Under the pieces are notes generated by a model that was given only the letters and a program-made list of their open reading frames with translations, was not told the origin of the DNA and ran no database searches. Position numbers and translations under genes: made by a program. From positions 1 through 8,126 of the forward strand of contig CAIUXU010000179.1 of assembly GCA_903903205.1 (NCBI GenBank): 8,126 nt of DNA. Direction: 5' to 3'. Positions 1 to 5,131 of the stretch are shown one piece after another. This DNA comes from an uncultured Syntrophobacterales bacterium (GTDB lineage: Bacteria > Desulfobacterota > Syntrophia > Syntrophales > UBA5619). Each line of letters opens with the position of its first letter. The first letter of the stretch is position 1.

Positions 1-434
1 CCGGTTCCCGAGGTGGTAGGCACCATGATGGTGGGTTTGCCCCTCCGGGTGACTTTTTCCCGTCCGAAATAATCGCGGACCTTTCCCGGATTGATCATCA
101 GGGCCGATGCCATCTTCGCAACATCCAGAATGCTTCCGCCCCCCAGACCGACGATAACATCAAAATGGCCTTCCCTTGCCATCCGGGCGGTTTCCTCCAC
201 GATGTGGGTGCCCGGTTCGGGCGTGTCCCTTCCCTGCACATTCACTTCGACATCCAGGGAAGATTCTTTCAGGGAGGCCAGTGCCTTATCCAGAATACCC
301 GCCTTCCGGATCGATGGCCCGGTGATCAATAAAATCCGTTGCCCTTCCAGCTTCCTGGCTTCTTTGCCGAGCATGGAAACGGCGCCTTGGCCGAAATGGA
401 TCAACGGCGTTTTAAATGGAAACTGCTGAAACAT
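1..434 (-). CDS. Iron-containing (type III) alcohol dehydrogenase, N-terminal part, cut by window start
   Basis: The first 144 codons of a gene that runs off the left edge. Reading on the minus strand from ATG at 434 gives a protein starting MFQQFPFKTPLIHFGQGA, typical of group III metal-dependent alcohol dehydrogenases, which are cytoplasmic NAD(P)-dependent enzymes that interconvert alcohols and aldehydes or ketones. Residues 98-107 read GGGSILDVAK, the family's dinucleotide-binding GGGSxxDxAK signature, and residues 139-144 read PTTSGT, the conserved strand and loop after it. The metal-binding His/Asp residues lie in the C-terminal half, outside the window, so metal and substrate cannot be judged. 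The start is supported by an AAAGGAG ribosome site 11 bases upstream and a strong promoter beyond it. The gene is divergent from nuo and there is no evidence that it takes part in complex I. The family call is firm; the exact substrate is unknown. Confidence 0.92.
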   Translation of the reverse strand, partial: MFQQFPFKTPLIHFGQGAVSMLGKEARKLEGQRILLITGPSIRKAGILDKALASLKESSLDVEVNVQGRDTPEPGTHIVEETARMAREGHFDVIVGLGGGSILDVAKMASALMINPGKVRDYFGREKVTRRGKPTIMVPTTSGT

Positions 435-445
435 GGCTATAAATG

Positions 446-452
446 CTCCTTT
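446..452 (-). promoter_or_regulatory. Ribosome binding site of the alcohol dehydrogenase gene
   Basis: On the minus strand this reads AAAGGAG, close to the full anti-Shine-Dalgarno complement. Eleven bases separate it from the ATG at 434, a slightly long but workable spacing. It fixes the start of the divergent dehydrogenase. Confidence 0.75.
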
Positions 453-482
453 ATTGCTTAATATAGTTTTTTTCCGCGGCGC

Positions 483-511
483 AATATACCGGCGCAGCTT
501 TTGTGTGTCAA
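483..511 (-). promoter_or_regulatory. Sigma70-type promoter for the divergent alcohol dehydrogenase
   Basis: On the minus strand a perfect -35 box TTGACA (506-511) is followed by exactly 17 bases and a -10 box TATATT (483-488, five of six consensus bases). Transcription would begin near 476 and give a leader of about 40 bases carrying the AAAGGAG ribosome site. Box quality and spacing make this the best promoter in the window. The prediction is by sequence pattern only. Confidence 0.7.
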
Positions 512-538
512 GAGAAGATAAATCGCATCATTTTTTTC

Positions 539-566
539 TTGACAGCAGCGTCATATTCGGTGTAGC
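539..566 (+). promoter_or_regulatory. Candidate sigma70-type promoter for the nuo operon (weak -10)
   Basis: A perfect TTGACA lies at 539-544 on the plus strand, upstream of nuoA. The best -10 at acceptable spacing is TGTAGC at 561-566 (16-base spacer), which matches only three of six consensus positions. Start of transcription would be near 573, leaving a leader of about 50 bases. The weak -10 means the promoter may need an activator, or the real nuo promoter may use another sigma factor. The location, directly ahead of the first nuo gene and in a divergent region, supports a promoter being here. Confidence 0.35.
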
Positions 567-624
567 GAGGCTCGTCTTTCGGCGGTGTTTTTTTGTATTG
601 ATTTTTTTCTCGAGGTTTTAAAGC

Positions 625-978
625 ATGGTTGAGTACATCCCCATCCTTGTCTTGCTCTGTTTTGCCATCCTGATCGCCGTTCTCATCGTCGGCGCTTCAC
701 ACCTTCTGGGCCACAGAATTTCCCGAAAAGCCAAACTTTCAACCTATGAATGCGGGATGCAGACCATCGGCCCCACCCGGATGAAGATGAATATCCGCTA
801 TTACATCATCGCCATGCTTTTCCTGATCTTCGATATCGAAATCATGTTTCTCTACCCGTGGGCGCTGGTGACGGGGGGGCTGAAGATGTACGGTTTCGCG
901 GAGATGCTTATTTTCGTCGCCATTTTGTTTGTCGGTTATCTCTATGTCTGGAAGAAAGGGGCACTGGAATGGGAGTAG
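625..978 (+). CDS. nuoA: Complex I subunit NuoA (ND3 homologue)
   Basis: Small membrane subunit of NADH:quinone oxidoreductase, 117 residues, a normal length for NuoA. Three hydrophobic segments are visible at about 4-27, 58-80 and 88-108. The loop between the first two carries YECG (41-44), the conserved ND3 loop whose cysteine lies near the quinone cavity in structures of complex I. The second helix contains FDIE (69-72), the family hallmark with conserved acidic residues, followed by PWA. The start has a GAGG ribosome site at 612-615, nine bases upstream. The gene is first in the operon and its end overlaps nuoB by ten bases, suggesting translational coupling. Nothing is unusual in the protein. 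Confidence 0.97.
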   Translation: MVEYIPILVLLCFAILIAVLIVGASHLLGHRISRKAKLSTYECGMQTIGPTRMKMNIRYYIIAMLFLIFDIEIMFLYPWALVTGGLKMYGFAEMLIFVAILFVGYLYVWKKGALEWE

Positions 979-1463
979 AAGCTACGGCAGCCGCCTCTTT
1001 GCAGGAAGTGATCAACTGGGCAAGAAAAAATTCTGTATGGCCCGTAACTTTCGGCCTTGCCTGCTGCGCCCTGGAGATGATGGTCGCCAGCTCGTCAACC
1101 TATGACATTGCCCGCTTCGGCGCCGAGGTGTTTCGGCCCTCTCCCCGCCAGGCAGACCTGATGATTGTCGCCGGAACGGTTACCAGAAAAATGGCTCCCA
1201 TGCTGAAACGCATCTATGAGCAGATGCCCGAACCGAAATGGGTCATCGCCTACGGAGCCTGCGCATGCAGTGGCGGGATTTTCCAGACCTACAATGTTGT
1301 CCAGGGCGTCGACCAGATCATCCCCGTGGATGTTTACGTGCCCGGTTGCCCACCCCGGCCCGAAGGTCTTCTGAAAGGGATCATCACCCTTCAGGAGAAG
1401 ATTGCTGTAGAGCCGGCGGGACAGAGAAACCTTGTAAGTTTGCCATGGGGGAACAATGGATAG
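969..1463 (+). CDS. nuoB: Complex I subunit NuoB (N2 cluster subunit, PSST homologue)
   Basis: Peripheral-arm subunit that holds the terminal [4Fe-4S] cluster N2, which passes electrons to quinone at the NuoB/NuoD interface. The 164-residue product has all four N2 ligands: the tandem Cys32-Cys33 in LACCALEMM, Cys98 in YGACACSGG and Cys127 in VPGCPPRPE. Their spacings (65 and 29 residues) equal those in E. coli NuoB. The open frame extends upstream to 750, but that part only shadows nuoA. ATG 969 is chosen because AAAGGGG (955-961) lies seven bases before it and the protein then begins at the usual family position. It overlaps nuoA by ten bases and nuoC by eight. Confidence 0.97.
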   Translation: MGVEATAAASLQEVINWARKNSVWPVTFGLACCALEMMVASSSTYDIARFGAEVFRPSPRQADLMIVAGTVTRKMAPMLKRIYEQMPEPKWVIAYGACACSGGIFQTYNVVQGVDQIIPVDVYVPGCPPRPEGLLKGIITLQEKIAVEPAGQRNLVSLPWGNNG

Positions 1464-1953
1464 CTGTATGGCCGGCAATCTGCTGAAGGAAACCTTCCCG
1501 GATGCGGTGCAGAAAATCGAAGATTTCAGAGGGGAAACCAGCGTCACCGTCGATGCGGGCAAGATCCGGGAGATCATGGCTTTCCTGAAGGAAAGTGAAA
1601 AACTTTGTTACGATCTTCTTCTGGACCTTGCCGGCGTGGACTTCAATGACTGCACTCCCCGGTTCATGATCGCTTATATGCTGCACAGCACGAAGTTCAA
1701 CAACAAACTTCGGATCAAAACGACGGTTGCGGAAGGCGCTTCGCTGGATACGGTCAGTGATATCTGGTTGGCGGCGAACTGGATGGAGCGCGAAGTGTTC
1801 GACATGCTCGGCATAATATTTAATAAACATCCAAATTTAATACGTATTCTTCTGACCGATGATTTTGTCGGCCACCCCTTGAGAAAGGATTTTCCTGTCA
1901 AGGGGCGGGATTTTGACAAACCGGTTCAGGTTTGCCTAGAGGAAGAACAATAA
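1456..1953 (+). CDS. nuoC: Complex I subunit NuoC (30 kDa subunit)
   Basis: Hydrophilic peripheral-arm subunit that scaffolds NuoB, NuoD and NuoI; it binds no cofactor. The product has 165 residues and is separate from NuoD, unlike the fused NuoCD of E. coli. The signature EREVFDMLGI lies at about 112-121, followed by the conserved HPNLIRIL and GHPLRKDFPV stretches near the C terminus. ATG 1456 overlaps the nuoB stop by eight bases and has only a G-run (1447-1451) as a ribosome site, so coupling to nuoB translation is likely. An internal ATG at 1468 has no better site. Codons 120-132 are strikingly AT-rich (see the separate entry). The stop TAA overlaps the ATG of a mini-ORF leading into nuoD. 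Confidence 0.95.
   Translation: MDSCMAGNLLKETFPDAVQKIEDFRGETSVTVDAGKIREIMAFLKESEKLCYDLLLDLAGVDFNDCTPRFMIAYMLHSTKFNNKLRIKTTVAEGASLDTVSDIWLAANWMEREVFDMLGIIFNKHPNLIRILLTDDFVGHPLRKDFPVKGRDFDKPVQVCLEEEQ
1813..1851 (+). other. AT-rich rare-codon island inside nuoC
   Basis: Thirteen consecutive nuoC codons all end in A or T, including three ATA and one TTA. Only 6 of 39 bases are G or C, whereas flanking codons mostly end in G or C. The encoded residues (IIFNKHPNLIRIL) are the conserved NuoC motif, so the protein is intact and the anomaly is at the nucleotide level only. It could slow ribosomes, hold an internal promoter or site, or mark a local recombination tract; the sequence does not decide between these. 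Confidence 0.5.
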
Positions 1954-1979
1954 TGTTTTTGAGGGCATCGCATCGATGA
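1953..1979 (+). other. Eight-codon mini-ORF bridging nuoC and nuoD
   Basis: ATG at 1953 overlaps the last base of the nuoC stop (TAATG), runs for eight codons (MFLRASHR) and stops at TGA 1977-1979, which overlaps the nuoD start as ATGA. An AGAGGA ribosome site at 1938-1943 is nine bases ahead of its ATG. The geometry would hand terminating ribosomes to nuoD. It may equally be chance in a 22-base gap; no conservation can be checked here. Confidence 0.2.
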
Positions 1980-3151
1980 CAGAATCCCGTTACATGACGA
2001 TCAATATGGGGCCACAGCATCCCGCAACACACGGCGTGCTGAGGCTGCTTTTGGAACTTGACGGGGAGATCATTGTCAAGGCTGAGCCACACATCGGTTA
2101 TCTGCACCGGGGTATCGAAAAATTATCTGAATCCATGACTTACCCCCAGGCCCTCACGCTGACGGACCGCCTTGACTATACCAGCGCCCTCTCCAACAAT
2201 CTTGCTTACTGCCTTGCCGTCGAAAAACTGCTTGATATCAAAATACCGAAAAGGGCCCAGTATTTGCGGGTTCTGATGGCCGAGCTCCAGCGAATCTCCG
2301 CCCACCTTCTCTGGGTGGCGACGCATGCCCTCGACCTTGGAGCGATGACGCTGCTCTTCTACGCCTTCCGGGAAAGGGAAACCATCACCGAGATCCTGGA
2401 ATTGGCGACCGGCGCAAGGCTGACGCCGAGCTTCATCCGAATAGGCGGTCTGGCAAGCGATATTCCCGACACCTTTCTGCCCCGCGTGAAGGCGTTTGTG
2501 GATGATTTTCCCAAACGGGTGGATGATTACGAAACACTGCTGACGGAAAACATCATCTGGAAGAAAAGAACAACGAATATCGCATCGATGTCCGCGGAAG
2601 AGTGCATTCAGTACGGCATCACGGGGCCTGTGCTGAGGGCTTCCGGGATCAGTTACGACGTTCGAAAAGCCTATCCTTACTCGAGTTACGAAGATTTTGA
2701 CTTTGAAATCCCGCTGGGCATCCACGGGGACGTCTATGACCGGTATCTTGTGAGACTCAAAGAGATGCGCCAGTCGAACCGCATCGTGCAGCAGGCGGCG
2801 GAAAAGCTGCCCAACGGGCCGTTCGCCGCTGTGGACGCACCGCTGGTTGTACCGCCATCCAAAGAATCGGTAGGACGCGACATTGCGGCGTTGATCCGCC
2901 ATTTCAAGATCATGGAAGAGGGGTTTCGGCCGCCGTGCGGAGAGGTTTACGCCTCCATCGAATCGTCGAAAGGGGAGCTTGGTTTTTATCTCATCAGCGA
3001 TGGGACCAACAAACCCTTCCGGATGAGGATCAGACCACCCTCCTTCATCAATTTGGCTGCACTGCCCAAGATGATCGTAGGGCAGATGGTCGCCGATGTC
3101 GTCGCCGCAATCGGCAGCATCGACATTGTGTTGGGGGAGATCGACCGATAG
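1976..3151 (+). CDS. nuoD: Complex I subunit NuoD (49 kDa subunit, quinone site)
   Basis: Peripheral-arm subunit related to the large subunit of [NiFe] hydrogenases that forms the quinone-reduction pocket with NuoB and NuoH. At 391 residues it is a normal length for an unfused NuoD. The N-terminal loop GPQHPATHGVLR (12-23) and RLDYTS (65-70) contain His19 and Tyr68. Their 49-residue separation matches the His/Tyr pair that contacts the quinone headgroup in characterised complex I. Other family blocks present are TGPVLRASG, RQSNRIVQ and the C-terminal RPPSFINL and GEIDR. ATG 1976 follows a GAGGG ribosome site (1961-1965) by ten bases, with no in-frame alternative just upstream. An intact quinone site means the complex should still reduce quinone despite its altered input module. 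Confidence 0.97.
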   Translation: MTESRYMTINMGPQHPATHGVLRLLLELDGEIIVKAEPHIGYLHRGIEKLSESMTYPQALTLTDRLDYTSALSNNLAYCLAVEKLLDIKIPKRAQYLRVLMAELQRISAHLLWVATHALDLGAMTLLFYAFRERETITEILELATGARLTPSFIRIGGLASDIPDTFLPRVKAFVDDFPKRVDDYETLLTENIIWKKRTTNIASMSAEECIQYGITGPVLRASGISYDVRKAYPYSSYEDFDFEIPLGIHGDVYDRYLVRLKEMRQSNRIVQQAAEKLPNGPFAAVDAPLVVPPSKESVGRDIAALIRHFKIMEEGFRPPCGEVYASIESSKGELGFYLISDGTNKPFRMRIRPPSFINLAALPKMIVGQMVADVVAAIGSIDIVLGEIDR

Positions 3152-3159
3152 GTTAATTT

Positions 3160-5115
3160 ATGGCAGACATTATTTTCAGTTCCTGGCAGAACGAACAATT
3201 TGACGGCAGAGAGGCCGCGTCGACGGGTGACAAGCCTCCCGCAAAAGTGAAGCTGGCCGCCGAGTTCGGTTCCGGAGAGCGGATCAAAGCCCTCATGGGA
3301 TGGGATGGCCTTGTGCTCCGCGATGACGACGTCGATATCGTTGACATGTGCGCAAAATATGCCGAGGCGGTGCAACAGGAATCCTGTGGCAAGTGTTTCC
3401 CCTGCCGCGTCGGAACAAGGCTTGTCGCCGATTGGCTGAAAGAGATCGCCGCCGGAGAGGGAAAAGAGCCGTATCCGGAAAAAATCAGGGAACTGGCCCT
3501 CTCCGTTCGCGACGGCTCCAAATGTTCTATCGGTCAGACGGGGATGAACCCCATCCTCCACGCACTTCTCCATTTCCCGCAGGCCTTTTCCGCAGCGATC
3601 AAGGAACAGAAAAAGGCCAAGGAGGGCCGCTACCGATACTCCGTCACCGCCCCCTGCGTCAGTGTCTGCCCCAGCAGTCTCGACATCCCCCGCTATGTGG
3701 AAGAGATCAGTGAACAGCGGTTTGCCGAATCGCTGGCGACCATCCGGCAGAGCGTTTGCATGGCCGGGACGTTGGGAAGGGTCTGTATCCGTCCCTGTGA
3801 AACAAACTGCCGCCGGGCAAATATCGATGAAGCCATTTCCATCAAATGGTTGAAACGGTATGCCGCCGATTATGAAATCGAGAAGAACCGACATCCGGAG
3901 ATCCGGAACAATCAAAAAAGTGATAGCAAGAAAGTAGCAGTCATCGGCGCCGGTCCGGCGGGATTGTCCTGCGCCTACTACCTGGCCCTGATGGGTTATC
4001 GGGTAACCATATTCGAGAAGCTTCCCGAGCCCGGCGGAATGGCCGCCGTGGGCATCCCCGATTACCGACTGCCGCGGGTGATTCTCCGCAGCGAGGTGGA
4101 GATCGTGAGGGAGGCCGGTGTGGAGATCCGCTATGGAATCGATATCGGAAAAGATATAAAATTCGATGATATCCGGAAGGATCATGACGCCGTTTTCATC
4201 GGTGTGGGCGCCCAGGGCAGCTCACCCATGGGGGTGGAGGGTGAAGAGAAGAACTACCGCGGCTTCATCTCAGGCGTCCAATATCTTCTGGACATCAACT
4301 TGGGAAAAGATCCCTATCCGGAAGGGAAAAAAGTGGTGGTCGTCGGCGGCGGCAACGTGGCGATCGACTGCGTGCGCTCCTCCTTCCGCATCGGGAAACC
4401 GGATGTGAACCTCGTTTACCGAAGGTCAAAGGCGGAGATGCCTGCCGACCCGGTAGAGATCACCGACGCCGAGGAGGAGAAGGTCAACTTCCACTACCTC
4501 TGCAATCCAACAAGAATCATTGAGAAAGACGGAAAGGTCGTCGGTGTTGAATGTATCCGCATGGAGCTCGGCGAACCGGATCAAAGCGGCAGGAGAAGGC
4601 CCGTTCCCGTTCCCGGTTCCGAATTTGTCATTGAAACAGACATCCTGATCCCGGCGATCGGTCAGAAGGTGGATTATTCTTTCCTGGAAGAGGCAGACGG
4701 CATCAAGCTGTCGAAATGGAAAACCGTTGATTCCGATGGAGAGACCTTTGCAACCTCGCAGCCGGGGGTATTCGCCTCCGGAGACTGCGTTACCGGCCCC
4801 GATGTGCTGGTCAGGGCAACGGGCAACGGCAAGCGGGCGGCGGAAAAGATCGACCTCTTCCTGACCGGCAAGAAGGTGGAAACCTCGATCGATGAAAAAT
4901 TCAGAATTCTTTTTGCCACCCTCGGGGTCTATAACAAAAAAGAGCAGCTCGGCGTCATCGGCGGCCTCAAGCGGGCGCACCTGCCCATGCTAGCCCCCGA
5001 AGAGCGGAAGTATACTTTCGAGGAAGTCGAAACGGGCTACACAACCCCGGAGGCGCTCGGCGAGGCTGCACGTTGCCTCCGCTGCTACAGAATCGGCATG
5101 ATTGCGCTGGGATGA
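3160..5115 (+). CDS. NuoF C-terminal [4Fe-4S] domain fused to GltD/SfrB-type NAD(P)H-FAD oxidoreductase
   Basis: A 651-residue fusion in the slot where nuoE and nuoF normally lie. Residues 45-150 match only the tail of NuoF: SCGKCFPCRVGTR (75-87) plus Cys122 in SKCSIGQTG give the four N3-type ligands (Cys76, 79, 82, 122). The FMN- and NADH-binding domains of NuoF are missing. Residues 163-235 form an iron-sulfur domain like that of glutamate synthase small subunit (Cys166, 170, 209, 213, 217, perhaps Cys200). GAGPAG (263-268) with Glu286 is the FAD-binding fold, GGGNVAID (396-403) with YRRSKAEMPA (420-429) the NAD(P)-binding fold, and GVFASGD (536-542) the second FAD motif. The C terminus has CLRC (639-642). 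The layout matches SfrB of the Geobacter NADPH oxidoreductase SfrAB. The ribosome site is weak (TAGGT), eight bases after nuoD, so coupling is likely. I infer that it feeds electrons from NADPH or NADH into NuoG. Domain calls are firm; cofactor preference is not. Confidence 0.9.
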   Translation: MADIIFSSWQNEQFDGREAASTGDKPPAKVKLAAEFGSGERIKALMGWDGLVLRDDDVDIVDMCAKYAEAVQQESCGKCFPCRVGTRLVADWLKEIAAGEGKEPYPEKIRELALSVRDGSKCSIGQTGMNPILHALLHFPQAFSAAIKEQKKAKEGRYRYSVTAPCVSVCPSSLDIPRYVEEISEQRFAESLATIRQSVCMAGTLGRVCIRPCETNCRRANIDEAISIKWLKRYAADYEIEKNRHPEIRNNQKSDSKKVAVIGAGPAGLSCAYYLALMGYRVTIFEKLPEPGGMAAVGIPDYRLPRVILRSEVEIVREAGVEIRYGIDIGKDIKFDDIRKDHDAVFIGVGAQGSSPMGVEGEEKNYRGFISGVQYLLDINLGKDPYPEGKKVVVVGGGNVAIDCVRSSFRIGKPDVNLVYRRSKAEMPADPVEITDAEEEKVNFHYLCNPTRIIEKDGKVVGVECIRMELGEPDQSGRRRPVPVPGSEFVIETDILIPAIGQKVDYSFLEEADGIKLSKWKTVDSDGETFATSQPGVFASGDCVTGPDVLVRATGNGKRAAEKIDLFLTGKKVETSIDEKFRILFATLGVYNKKEQLGVIGGLKRAHLPMLAPEERKYTFEEVETGYTTPEALGEAARCLRCYRIGMIALG

Positions 5116-5120
5116 ACGGT

Positions 5121-5125
5121 AAGGA
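5121..5125 (+). promoter_or_regulatory. Ribosome binding site that decides the nuoG start
   Basis: AAGGA directly abuts the ATG at 5126, too close to serve it, but lies six bases before the in-frame ATG at 5132, an ideal distance. It therefore favours the 5132 start (MIRLTIDGKEI), which also matches the usual N terminus of the family. Confidence 0.6.
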
Positions 5126-5131
5126 ATGGAC

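Larger units (their letters stand above)
435..624. other. Divergent intergenic region between the alcohol dehydrogenase and nuoA
   Basis: A 190-base spacer, more AT-rich than the flanking genes, holding outward-facing promoter candidates whose TTGACA boxes (506-511 on minus, 539-544 on plus) are 27 bases apart. Four runs of exactly seven T occur on the plus strand at 467-473, 531-537, 588-594 and 602-608. No convincing GC hairpin precedes any of them, so I do not call terminators; they may be curvature elements or simply the AT bias of a promoter region. No credible gene or RNA gene was seen. Confidence 0.6.

Noticed and set aside
561..608. Possible rho-independent terminator before the T-runs at 588-594 and 602-608
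   Set aside because: The GC-rich stretch before the T-run forms no stem with a feasible loop, and a terminator directly ahead of nuoA with no upstream plus-strand gene is not expected.
433..621. A 62-codon plus-strand frame filling the intergenic region
   Set aside because: It starts within the dehydrogenase start codon, has no ribosome site, and its composition follows the AT-rich promoter DNA; it matches no family.
750..968. Upstream extension of the nuoB frame by 73 codons
   Set aside because: It lies entirely inside nuoA in another frame and encodes an Arg/His-rich shadow sequence; the ribosome site and family length favour 969.
3160..3300. Possibility that the flavoprotein gene is a frameshifted or truncated full nuoF
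   Set aside because: The frame opens eight bases after nuoD, so there is no room for lost NuoF sequence, and the domain order matches intact SfrB-type proteins.
2986..4185. Long minus-strand open frame (399 codons) opposite nuoD and the flavoprotein gene
   Set aside because: Antisense shadow of two strongly supported genes; no recognisable domain and no ribosome site or promoter that I can see.
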